In this document: positions 8,944 through 16,706 of the stretch, one piece after another | Position numbering within the stretch: position 1 is the stretch's first letter | Layout: each line of letters opens with the position of its first letter | DNA from: Streptomyces canus | GTDB taxonomy: Bacteria > Actinomycetota > Actinomycetes > Streptomycetales > Streptomycetaceae | Assembly (NCBI RefSeq): GCF_030816965.1 | Contig: NZ_JAUSYQ010000002.1 | Location: 8,050,001-8,114,000 of the forward strand | Direction of reading: 5' to 3' | Length of the DNA stretch: 64,000 nt | The notes under the pieces: generated by a model | Database searches by the model: none | Told to the model about the DNA's origin: nothing | Seen by the model: the letters and a program-made list of their open reading frames with translations, nothing else | Program-made: the position numbers and the translations under genes

Positions 8944-10392
8944 ATGTCCCTACCCCTCCATGCCCAGACGGGACCCGTCAGCGAGGCCGCGGTGCTGGAA
9001 GGGCTCCCGCCCGTCCGCGAGGTGAGCGCCGCCGACGTGGCCGCCCGCATTTCCGGCGGCCCCCGTCTCGTCGTCCTCGACGACGACCCGACCGGCACCC
9101 AGACGGTCGCCGACGTGCCGGTTCTGACCTCCTGGACGGTGGACGACCTGCGCTGGGCGCTGCGCCAGGACAGTGCCGCCTTCTTCGTCCTCACCAACAC
9201 CCGCAGCCTGTCGCCCGAGGACGCCGACGCCCGCAACCGCGAGGTGGTTCGTTCCCTGCACGAGGCGTCGGCGGCCGAGGACACCGACTACGTCCTGGCC
9301 AGCCGCGGCGACTCGACCCTGCGCGGCCACTTCCCGCTGGAGACCGACGTCCTGGCCGAAGAGCTCACCGAGCTGGGCGCCGGTGCTCCGGACGGGGTCG
9401 TGCTGGTCCCCGCCTACATCGAGGCGGGCCGTCTGACGGTCGGCTCCCGCCACTGGATGCGGACGGCCGACGGCCTACTGCCGGTCGGCGAGAGCGAGTT
9501 CGCCCGCGACGCCACCTTCGGCTACCGCAGTTCCTCGCTGCCCGAGTGGGTCCAGGAGAAGACGGGCGGGCGGGTGCCCGTGAGCGAGGTCCTGCGCATC
9601 ACCCTCGACGACCTGCGCGGCGGCGGCCCGGCACACACCGCGCGGATGCTCAGCTCCCTGCGCGGCGAGCGTACGGCCGTCGTCGACGCGGTGTGCGACG
9701 ACGATCTGCGCGTGCTGGCCCTCGCCCTCGCGGAGGCGGAGGAGAACGGCACACGGCTGCTGTACCGGGTCGGGCCGTCCTTCGTCAGGGCCCGCGCCGG
9801 ACAGGCGGCACGGGCACCGCTCACCCCCGCACAACTGCGCCCGCTACGCGGCGACGCGCCGCACGGGTTGATCGTCGTGGGATCTCATGTCTCCCTGACG
9901 ACCCGGCAGTTGGACCGGCTGCGGGAGCGCGGCGGGATCGCCGAGTACGAACTCGACGTCGCCCTCCTGCTCGACGAGGAGCGGCGTGACGCCCACATCG
10001 CCGAGGTCGCCGCCGCGGCCGCCGACGCGCTGGACACGGCCGACGCCGTGATCCGCACCTCGCGCACCCTGGTGACGGGTGCCGACGCGGACGACAGCCT
10101 GGCGATCTCCCGCCGGGTCTCCGCCGCGCTCGTGGAGGCGGTACGGCAGGTCAACGCCGCCCGGCGGCCCGCCTTCGTGGTCGCCAAGGGCGGCATCACC
10201 TCCAGCGACACCGCCACCCACGGCCTTCAGATCCGCCGCGCCTGGGCCCGGGGCACGCTGCTGCCCGGCATCGTCTCCCTCTGGGAGCCGGTGGACGGCC
10301 CAGCGGCCGGCGTCCCCTACATCGTCTTCGCCGGGAACGTCGGCGGCCCCGACGCCCTCGCCGACGCCCTCGACCTGCTCCGGAGCGCCTGA
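8944..10392 (+). CDS. Four-carbon acid sugar kinase (DUF1537/OtnK family)
   Basis: Protein of 482 residues. The N-terminal signature VVLDDDPTGTQTVADVPVLT and the following FFVLTNTRSLSPEDA identify the DUF1537 family, two-domain kinases that phosphorylate four-carbon acid sugars such as 3-oxo-tetronate, D-threonate or D-erythronate. The C-terminal nucleotide-binding half contains VVAKGGITSSDTATHGL and YIVFAGNVGG, typical of the family. Length is normal. It overlaps the aldolase start by one base. The exact substrate is not deducible, but the neighbouring LtnD-like dehydrogenase and class II aldolase point to oxidation, C4 phosphorylation and retro-aldol cleavage of a tetronate. Confidence 0.9.
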   Translation: MSLPLHAQTGPVSEAAVLEGLPPVREVSAADVAARISGGPRLVVLDDDPTGTQTVADVPVLTSWTVDDLRWALRQDSAAFFVLTNTRSLSPEDADARNREVVRSLHEASAAEDTDYVLASRGDSTLRGHFPLETDVLAEELTELGAGAPDGVVLVPAYIEAGRLTVGSRHWMRTADGLLPVGESEFARDATFGYRSSSLPEWVQEKTGGRVPVSEVLRITLDDLRGGGPAHTARMLSSLRGERTAVVDAVCDDDLRVLALALAEAEENGTRLLYRVGPSFVRARAGQAARAPLTPAQLRPLRGDAPHGLIVVGSHVSLTTRQLDRLRERGGIAEYELDVALLLDEERRDAHIAEVAAAAADALDTADAVIRTSRTLVTGADADDSLAISRRVSAALVEAVRQVNAARRPAFVVAKGGITSSDTATHGLQIRRAWARGTLLPGIVSLWEPVDGPAAGVPYIVFAGNVGGPDALADALDLLRSA

Positions 10393-11255
10393 TGCTGCTG
10401 CACGGAACCGAGGCCCTGAAGCAGGCCGCGGCTGCCGGTCACGCCCTGCCCGGGTTCGTCGCCTACAACCTGGAGACCGTCCAGGGCATCACGGCCGCCG
10501 CCGAGTCCGCCGGACGGCCCGTCCTGATCCAGGCGGGCGCGGGCCCCTTCAAGCACGCCGGGCGCGAGGCGTTGATGCGGCTGGCGCTGGACGCCGCCGA
10601 GGACTCCGCCGCCCGCCTGGGTGTGCACCTCGACCACAGCCGGGACCTGGACGAGATCACCGTCTGCCTGGAGGCGGGCTACACCTCCGTCATGGTCGAC
10701 GGCTCCCACCTGCCGTTCGCCGAGAACGTCGCGCTGACGAAGGAGGCGGTACGGCGGGCCCGCGACCACGGCGCCTGGGTGGAGGCCGAACTCGGTGCCC
10801 TGCCGGGCGACGAGGACGTCTCCACCGACGCCGTCGCCAAGACCGCGACGATGACCGACCCTCACCAGGCGGCCGAGTTCGTCGCCGCGACGGGCGTCGA
10901 CGCGCTCGCCGTGGCCGTCGGCAACGTCCACGGCTTCACCAAGGACCCGGTCCGCCTCGACCTGGACCGGCTGGCCGCCATCCACGCGGCCGTACCGGTC
11001 CCGCTCGTCCTGCACGGCGCCAGCGGCCTGCCCGTCGAGGAACTGCACGGCGCCCTCGCGCGCGGCGTCGCCAAGGTCAACGTGAACGCCGAACTCCGCC
11101 GCGCCTACCTGGAGGCCGTCCACGCGATCCTCCCGGCCGCACTGCCCGGCTCCGACGTCGTCTCCGTGTGGGCGGCGGGCCGCGACGCGGTCCGGGACGC
11201 CGCGCTGGAGGTCATCGGCCGTCTGATCCACCGCGCCGAGGGAGGGGCCGTGTGA
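10392..11255 (+). CDS. Class II (zinc) aldolase, GatY/KbaY/FBA-II-like
   Basis: Protein of 287 residues, normal for ketose-bisphosphate class II aldolases. Zinc-ligand motifs are visible: VHLDHSRDL (about residues 77-85), AVGNVHGFTK (about 175-184) and PLVLHGASGLP (about 203-213); the catalytic turn VMVDGSHLPF and VEAELG follow family order. It should cleave a phosphorylated C4 (or larger) sugar acid derivative to DHAP-like products. Its start overlaps the stop of the DUF1537 kinase (ATGA-like coupling), strong evidence that the two act on successive intermediates. The OtnC/OtnI proteins of the classical tetronate pathway are absent, so this aldolase may replace the decarboxylase branch. Confidence 0.88.
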   Translation: MLLHGTEALKQAAAAGHALPGFVAYNLETVQGITAAAESAGRPVLIQAGAGPFKHAGREALMRLALDAAEDSAARLGVHLDHSRDLDEITVCLEAGYTSVMVDGSHLPFAENVALTKEAVRRARDHGAWVEAELGALPGDEDVSTDAVAKTATMTDPHQAAEFVAATGVDALAVAVGNVHGFTKDPVRLDLDRLAAIHAAVPVPLVLHGASGLPVEELHGALARGVAKVNVNAELRRAYLEAVHAILPAALPGSDVVSVWAAGRDAVRDAALEVIGRLIHRAEGGAV

Positions 11256-11266
11256 CCTTACCCCGG

Positions 11267-11480
11267 CCCCGCTGACGAAGAACCGCACGAGCCCGCCGTA
11301 CGGCACGAGATCGCCGTACGACGCCTCGCCGTATCGCGTCACCCTCGCTCGAGTTGCCCCGAGCACCGCCCCACCCCGCTGATCAAGAACCGCACCACCG
11401 CGCCGTACCGCACGAGATCGCCGTACGACGCCTCGGCGCATCGCGACACCCTCGCGAGCGTCGCCGAGCGCCGCCGCTCC
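11267..11480. repeat. Two-copy 107-bp tandem repeat in intergenic gap
   Basis: A unit starting CCCCGCTGA...AAGAACCGCAC at 11267 recurs at 11374 with most positions identical, including CACGAGATCGCCGTACGACG in both. The repeat fills the 340-bp gap between aldolase and dehydrogenase genes, which otherwise shows no gene. It is followed by a CAGGAGGAC ribosome binding site for the dehydrogenase. Function unknown. Confidence 0.75.
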
Positions 11481-11594
11481 CTGCGCCATCCCTCGCACGA
11501 GCCGCATCCGCACATCTCCTTTGCCTGCCCGGGGACTTCCCCGCCCCCGGGCAGCCCATCCGCACGCTCCTCGTCTCTCCCCAGGAGGACAAAG

Positions 11595-12539
11595 ATGTCT
11601 CCGCACCCCCGTCCCCGCACGGCCGTCATCGGCCTGGGCGCCATGGGACTTCCCATGGCGCGCCGCCTGGCCGGTGAACTACCCGTGTCCGTCTACGACA
11701 TCGCCGCCGACCGGCGAGCCGCGATCGCCGCCTCCGAGGGCGCCCGTGACGCCGCGTCCCCGGCCGAGGCCGCTCGTGACGCCGACGTCGTCGTGCTCGC
11801 CGTACGCGACCAAGTGCAGGTCGAGGGCGCGCTGTTCGGTGAGAACGGAGCCGCCGAAGCCCTCCGCCCGGGCACGGTCGTGATCCTCACCAGCACGGTC
11901 GGTCCCGAGGCGGCACGCTCCACCGCCCAGCGCCTCGCCGAGCGCGGTGTGCTGACGGTGGACGCACCGGTCAGCGGCGGCCCGGTGCGGGCCGGTGACG
12001 GCGATCTGCTGATCGTCGTCGGCGCCGAGGACGCGGCGCTGAAGACGGCCCGGCCGGTCCTCGACCTGCTCGCCTCCACCCTCACGGTCGTCGGCCCGCG
12101 CCCCGGCGACGGACAGGCCATGAAGGCCGTCAACCAGCTCCTCGCCGGCGTGCACATCGCGGCCGCGGCCGAGGCGATCGCGCTCGCCCGCGAGCTCGGG
12201 CTCGACCCGGGCACGGTCGTGGACACCCTCAAGCACGGCGCCGCCGGCTCCTTCATGTTCGCCGACCGAGGGCCGCGCATGGTCCAGACGTACGAGGAGG
12301 GATCCGAGCCCGAGGTCAAGTCGCGGCTCGACATCTTCGTCAAGGACATGGGCATCGTCACCGGCATCGCCAGAGACGCCCACGTCCCGGTGCCCCTGGC
12401 TGCCGCGGCCGAACAGCTCTACCTGCTCGGTGAGCGCGCGGGGCTCGGCGCCCGCGACGACTCCTCCGTCGTCACCGTCCTGTCTCCCAAGTCATCGGAA
12501 ATATCCGCAGAAACAACCCCGGAAGGAGAGGGACGATGA
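11595..12539 (+). CDS. NAD(P)-dependent 3-hydroxyisobutyrate/L-threonate dehydrogenase-like
   Basis: Protein of 314 residues of the beta-hydroxyacid dehydrogenase family. The N-terminal Rossmann motif GLGAMGLPMARRLA, the substrate-binding stretch VDAPVSGGPVRAGDGDLLI and the catalytic-lysine helix QAMKAVNQLL are all present at the expected spacing. A clear AGGAGG lies before ATG 11595. In operons with DUF1537 kinases such enzymes are L-threonate/D-erythronate 2-dehydrogenases (LtnD/DenD), which make the 2-oxo acid that the kinase branch consumes. The stop overlaps the permease start. A tartronate semialdehyde or 3-hydroxyisobutyrate activity cannot be excluded by sequence. Confidence 0.88.
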   Translation: MSPHPRPRTAVIGLGAMGLPMARRLAGELPVSVYDIAADRRAAIAASEGARDAASPAEAARDADVVVLAVRDQVQVEGALFGENGAAEALRPGTVVILTSTVGPEAARSTAQRLAERGVLTVDAPVSGGPVRAGDGDLLIVVGAEDAALKTARPVLDLLASTLTVVGPRPGDGQAMKAVNQLLAGVHIAAAAEAIALARELGLDPGTVVDTLKHGAAGSFMFADRGPRMVQTYEEGSEPEVKSRLDIFVKDMGIVTGIARDAHVPVPLAAAAEQLYLLGERAGLGARDDSSVVTVLSPKSSEISAETTPEGEGR

Positions 12540-13963
12540 GCCACACCGCCCTGCTCACCATCGCGGTCGCCGGTGTGGCGACCCTGCTCCTGCTCATCCT
12601 CAGAGCCAAGGTCCAGCCGTTCGTCGCCCTCATGGTCGTCAGCATCGGCGTCGCGCTCGCCGCGGGCGTGCCCGCCGCCGACCTGGTGAAGACCATCGAG
12701 GACGGCATGGGGGCCACCCTCGGCCACATCGCCACCATCATCGCGCTGGGCGCGATGATCGGCCGGATCATCGAACTCTCCGGCGGCGCCCACGCGTTCG
12801 CCCACTCCCTCATCGACAGGTTCGGCTCCCGCCGTACACCCCTCGCCCTGACCGTCGCCGGCTTCGTCCTGGGCATCCCGGTCTTCTTCGAGGTCGGCCT
12901 GATCATCCTGATGCCGATCGCGTACGGCGTCGCCCGCGCCGCCCGCAAGCCGCTGCTGATCTACGCGCTGCCGATGGGCGCCGCGATGCTCACCGTGCAC
13001 GCCTTCCTGCCGCCGCACCCCGGCGCCGTTGCGGTCGCCGCGACGATCGGCGCCAGCCAGGGCCTGATGCTGCTGCTGGGCCTCCCCGTCACGGCGGTCG
13101 TCGCCCTGCTCGGCTACCTCGTCTCCCGTCGCCTCACCCGCCGCGAGTACCCGATGGACCCGGCGGTGTACGCCGAGGTGTACGGCGAGCCGGAGGCCGG
13201 GACCGAGGGTGGCAGCGCGCCGGCTCCCGTGGAGGGCGGTCACGCCACCGCCGTACTCACCAAGCCCGCACCTTCGGAGACCGACGCCCGCCCGCCGTCC
13301 TTCGGCATGGTCCTGGCGCTGATCGTCACCCCGATCCTGCTGATCCTCCTCGGCACCATCGGCCAGAACGCGCTCGCGGAGGGCTCCACCCTGCGCGCCG
13401 TCCTGACCGTCCTCGGTGCCCCGATGGTGGCCCTGCTCATCGACGTCGCCCTGTGCGGCTGGTTCCTGGGCGCCCGCCGCGGCTGGAACCGCGCGCACAT
13501 CGCCGAGGTCATGGGCTCCGCGCTGCCGCCCGTCGCGATGGTCATCCTCGTCGCCGGAGCAGGCGGTGTCTTCGGCAAGGTCCTGGTCGCCAGCGGCATC
13601 GGCGACGCGATCGCCGACGTCCTGGACCGCACGGGGCTGCCGGTGCTGGTGCTCGGCTTCCTGACCGCCCTCGCCCTGCGCGCGGCCCAGGGCTCGGCGA
13701 CCGTCGCCCTGATCACGACCGCCGGCATCCTCACCCCGCTGCTCCAGCGCGCCGACCTGTCGACCGGTCAGCTGTCCCTGGTTGCCCTGGCGATGGGCGC
13801 GGGCGCCCTGGCCCTGTCCCACATCAACGACGCCGGGTTCTGGATGTTCACCAAGCTCGCCGGTCTCGATGTGGCGTCCGGTCTGCGCACCTGGACGGTC
13901 CTGACGACCGTCATGGGATGCGCCGGCTTCGCCCTCACCGCCGCGCTGTGGCCGCTGGTCTGA
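12536..13963 (+). CDS. GntP-family gluconate/acid-sugar:H+ symporter
   Basis: Protein of 475 residues, almost wholly hydrophobic, with about 12 predicted transmembrane segments. Family motifs include HAFLPPHPGAVA (residues about 157-168), GIPVFFEVGLIILMPIAYG and SQGLMLLLGLPV in the first half, and RAAQGSATVALITTAGILTP with LSHINDAGFWM near the end. The GntP family imports gluconate, and relatives import glycerate or tetronates, with protons. It ends the operon, overlaps the dehydrogenase stop by ATGA and is followed by a strong terminator, so it is the probable uptake system for the acid sugar catabolised here. Residues about 205-245 form a variable hydrophilic loop. Confidence 0.92.
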   Translation: MSHTALLTIAVAGVATLLLLILRAKVQPFVALMVVSIGVALAAGVPAADLVKTIEDGMGATLGHIATIIALGAMIGRIIELSGGAHAFAHSLIDRFGSRRTPLALTVAGFVLGIPVFFEVGLIILMPIAYGVARAARKPLLIYALPMGAAMLTVHAFLPPHPGAVAVAATIGASQGLMLLLGLPVTAVVALLGYLVSRRLTRREYPMDPAVYAEVYGEPEAGTEGGSAPAPVEGGHATAVLTKPAPSETDARPPSFGMVLALIVTPILLILLGTIGQNALAEGSTLRAVLTVLGAPMVALLIDVALCGWFLGARRGWNRAHIAEVMGSALPPVAMVILVAGAGGVFGKVLVASGIGDAIADVLDRTGLPVLVLGFLTALALRAAQGSATVALITTAGILTPLLQRADLSTGQLSLVALAMGAGALALSHINDAGFWMFTKLAGLDVASGLRTWTVLTTVMGCAGFALTAALWPLV

Positions 13964-13986
13964 GACCTGGCGCCACGCACGGACAA

Positions 13987-14018
13987 GCCCGCCCGAGCCC
14001 CGACCGGCCCGGGCGGGC
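13987..14018. terminator. Terminator between convergent permease and esterase genes
   Basis: GCCCGCCCGAGCC (13987-13999) pairs with GGCCCGGGCGGGC (14006-14018) with one mismatch and a 6-base loop. It sits between convergent genes and can serve both. Confidence 0.75.
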
Positions 14019-14035
14019 GGCTGTTGGTGCCGGGG

Positions 14036-15679
14036 CTACTTCTTCGCGCCCTGGTAGCCGGTGACCTTGGCGATCCAGGCCACGAAGTCGGGCAGGTCGA
14101 TGTTGGCGCCGTGGCCCTGGTCCCAGTAGTAGAGGTGGTTGACGTCGTCGCCGAGGGCCGCCGCGGCCGCCGCCAGGTTCGCGGAGATGACGTGCGAGGT
14201 GTCGGTGTCGTTGGTGCCGAGGCGGATCCACCAGTGCTTGGTGCGCTTCGGGTTGGCCTTCTCCACGAGGTGGTACATCGGGTTCATCAGGTCGAGCTTG
14301 GCGGGGATGTCGCTCGCGACACGCTTGGTGGTCAGGCCCGTGGTGTCGTTCTTGGCGCCGTACGCCGTGAAGTGGCGGGCCTTGGTGGTACCCGCGCCGA
14401 ACTCGTTGTTCTCGCCCGCCGACAGGTCGAAGGCGTCGAAGGCCGGGGCGGTCTTCTTGCGGGCGCCGACGTGGGTGAGGAAGTCGTCCCAGGTGAAGGT
14501 CGCCTTGCCGTTCTTCCAGGTGATGAAGGTGTTCTTGGCCAGGTACGTCTCGCGGCCGGAGTCCGAGAGCGCGGCGAGGTAGGTGGTGGCCGCAGGCTCC
14601 AGGTACTGCTTGACCAGGTAGTCGTCGTAGTTGCGGGCCGTGAGCGTGCCGAAACCCGAGCCCTTCAGGCCGCGGAGCCTCAACTTCGCCTGGTACTCGG
14701 CGAACTGCGACTGGAGATCCTTGGACACCGTCTGGTCGACGACCTTGCCGGTGGACTGGGTGGCGTTGCTGCCCCAGTTCCACTCGTAGGCGCCGTCGGC
14801 GTGCTCCAGGTCGGTGATCGGGCACCAGGCACCGGTTGCGAAGATCGCGTCGGAGGCGTCGGCAGCGCCGATCTCCTTCAGGAGCTTGTCGTAGAGCGGG
14901 CTGTCGCCGGAGGCGCCGAGCAGCGCGGACAGGGCGCCGCCCGCGCTCACGCCGGCGGAGACGATCCGGTCGGTGTCGCCGGGGATGCGGCCCTTGTTGG
15001 CGCGCAGATACCGCACGGCCGCCTTGAGGTCGACGATCGCCGCCGGGGCCGTGCCGTAGTACTCGCCGGCGGAGTTCGTCGTCGTGCGGCCTCGGGCCCC
15101 GGGCTCGACGACGACGTAGCCGGCCAGGAGCGCCGTCTGCGGCATGGCGGCCGCCCCGCCGCCGCTGGGCGGGGCAGGGGAGGCCGACGCGGTGGCGGAT
15201 GGCGACGGAGACGCCGACGCGGAGGAGCTGCCGCCGCCAGGGGGTCCTCCGGCCCCCACGGCGCCACCGATCCCGGTGGCCGCCGCCACCGAGGACTCGA
15301 CGTAACCGGCGATGACGTTCGACAGGACGATGGGCGCGTTCGAGGCGTCCACGGCCTTGCCGTCGATCTCGACGGGCACGCTGACGATCAGGCTCTGGTA
15401 CTTCTCGTCGACCGGCTTGGAGACGTACGTGATGGCCTTCCAGAAGTGGTAGGTCACGTCGTGGGCGGTGCCGTCGGTGTCCGTGAGAGTCGTCGTGATC
15501 TCGGTGTAGCCGTCCGGATCGAAGACCAGGCCGTCCGAGGAGGACGAGGAAGACGACGAGTCGGAGGCGGTCTCGCTGGACGCCTGCGCGCTGACGGCGA
15601 TGCCGCCGACCGCCGTGACACCGGCGGTCGCACCGATCCCCAGAACGACCGACCTACGCTTGATTGCCTTGTGCTTCAA
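14036..15679 (-). CDS. Tat-exported tannase-like alpha/beta-hydrolase
   Basis: Protein of 547 residues. The N-terminus KRRSVVLGIGATAG fits a Tat signal peptide with cleavage after SAQA. A poly-Ser linker and a second Ser/Ala/Pro-rich insertion (about residues 145-180) interrupt the fold. The nucleophile elbow is GVSAGGALS. A C-terminal DTSHV segment and DQGHGANID supply the likely acid and His, the arrangement of subtype B tannases and related feruloyl/aryl esterases. The oxyanion-side TYHFWKAITYVS N-terminal segment is also tannase-like. It likely hydrolyses aromatic esters outside the cell, plausible next to hemicellulose genes. Its promoter region carries the 15761 box shared with the esterase at 16707. 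Confidence 0.75.
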   Translation of the reverse strand: MKHKAIKRRSVVLGIGATAGVTAVGGIAVSAQASSETASDSSSSSSSSDGLVFDPDGYTEITTTLTDTDGTAHDVTYHFWKAITYVSKPVDEKYQSLIVSVPVEIDGKAVDASNAPIVLSNVIAGYVESSVAAATGIGGAVGAGGPPGGGSSSASASPSPSATASASPAPPSGGGAAAMPQTALLAGYVVVEPGARGRTTTNSAGEYYGTAPAAIVDLKAAVRYLRANKGRIPGDTDRIVSAGVSAGGALSALLGASGDSPLYDKLLKEIGAADASDAIFATGAWCPITDLEHADGAYEWNWGSNATQSTGKVVDQTVSKDLQSQFAEYQAKLRLRGLKGSGFGTLTARNYDDYLVKQYLEPAATTYLAALSDSGRETYLAKNTFITWKNGKATFTWDDFLTHVGARKKTAPAFDAFDLSAGENNEFGAGTTKARHFTAYGAKNDTTGLTTKRVASDIPAKLDLMNPMYHLVEKANPKRTKHWWIRLGTNDTDTSHVISANLAAAAAALGDDVNHLYYWDQGHGANIDLPDFVAWIAKVTGYQGAKK

Positions 15680-15760
15680 CTTGATGCCCTCTCCGGAAGT
15701 GTCCCGCCGGTGCTCGCAGATGGTCGCGGACCGAGTGATCCGCTCCTGCGAACGTAGGGA

Positions 15761-15772
15761 ATTGTTGACGAT
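15761..15772. promoter_or_regulatory. GntR-type box upstream of tannase-like gene
   Basis: ATTGTTGACGAT, an imperfect palindrome of the ATNGTNNACNAT type bound by many FadR-like GntR regulators. On the minus strand it sits between a TTGGCA -35 and a TACGTT -10, about 85 bp before the start at 15679. The identical 12-mer recurs at 16506 before the second esterase. Confidence 0.55.
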
Positions 15773-15894
15773 GATGCCAACGATCCTGCTCGTTTCATGG
15801 GGGACCCATATGACCTCATGGGCGGCTCACAGAGACGTCCCGCCCGGTACACAGGAGAACTTCCGGAGCGAGGCCTGGCTGCCATGTGCGGGAT

Positions 15895-16150
15895 TCACAC
15901 TCCCCCCGCGGTGCGCGCCGGCAGGAACGACGTGGTGCGGCGGGTCCGGGCCGGCTCGCCGTCGGTCAGGGCCGCGATGAGCCTGGCCTCCTCTTCGAGG
16001 TGCTGCCGCAAGGCGTTCCGCCCGCCGGCGGACCACAGCCGTTTCGCCGCGGTGAAGACTTTCGTCGGCCCCTCGGCGAACTCGACGGCGAGGGCGAGGG
16101 CGGTGCTGTCCAGGTCGGGGTCCGGTACCAGGCGCGAGACCGACCCCAGC
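15895..16150 (-). pseudogene. Enoyl-CoA hydratase C-terminal remnant
   Basis: The minus-strand frame ending at 15895 encodes an end that resembles the helical C-terminus of crotonase-family proteins (ALAVEFAEGPTKVFTAAKRL, then a Glu-rich helix ending LIAALTDG). The N-terminal two thirds with the oxyanion-hole residues is absent, and upstream codons lack family similarity. It is therefore a truncated remnant. Confidence is moderate, because only about 75 residues remain. Confidence 0.5.
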
Positions 16151-16173
16151 GTTCGGCCTGCTCCGCGGTCGGC

Positions 16174-16226
16174 ACACGGTTGGTGGGGACGAGATCGGCT
16201 GCTCGACTCGTCCCCACCAGCCGTGT
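16174..16226. repeat. Long near-perfect inverted repeat
   Basis: A 20-bp arm beginning ACACGG (16174-16193) pairs with its complement at 16207-16226 with 19 of 20 positions matching and a 13-base spacer. It lies between two gene remnants and could be a terminator or the pair of ends of a small mobile element. Confidence 0.55.
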
Positions 16227-16505
16227 TTGAGGGCCGCAGATCAGCCGTATGGCGCCGCCAGGTCCGGCAGGCACTGGGCCGCACGCAGACCATGACCGAT
16301 CTGTATCCGGACAGCCGCCGGGTCCGGCCCACCGACCGGATGATTCTCTACCACCTCGGCGAACTCCCCCTGCGGATCGACGACGTGACCGACCCGCCCA
16401 CCGTCAAGATCACCCGCGGCGTCCAACTCCACCCCTTCGGCCGGCTTGCCCGCGCTTCTGTGGGTCGCTCTGTGTCCGCTGTGAGCCTCCTAAGTAGTCG
16501 ACGAT
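16227..16505 (+). other. Unrecognised coding-like fragment
   Basis: The plus frame from ATG 16291 reads about 60 residues of well-behaved sequence (MTDLYPDSRRVRPTDRMILY, then HLGELPLRIDDVTDPPTVKI) before running into the esterase promoter at 16506. There is no convincing ribosome binding site and no family that I recognise. It looks like a leftover of a larger gene. Confidence 0.3.
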
Positions 16506-16539
16506 ATTGTTGACGATTTTTCCGAAGCGGACCTAGGGT
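16506..16539 (+). promoter_or_regulatory. Promoter and GntR-type box before lipoprotein esterase
   Basis: ATTGTTGACGAT (16506-16517) contains a TTGACG -35 (16510-16515), with TAGGGT as -10 after 18 bp (16534-16539). The 12-mer is identical to that at 15761, so one GntR/FadR-type protein probably controls both esterases by blocking the promoter. Confidence 0.55.
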
Positions 16540-16706
16540 CTCCATCACCGCGAAAGAGCTGTGACCGTCGAGGGCGGACGTTCCGGCCGGGGTGCGGCCG
16601 GAGACGGCTGACGATCGGCCCGGTGGCGCGTGCAGACGGGGGTTTTCGAGCCGAACTCCTCGTGCGAGTCGGCATATCAAGTCGGTTTATCAAGGGAGAA
16701 AGATCA

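Noticed and set aside
11267..11480. CRISPR array
   Set aside because: Only two 107-bp units, adjacent without spacers; no cas genes nearby.
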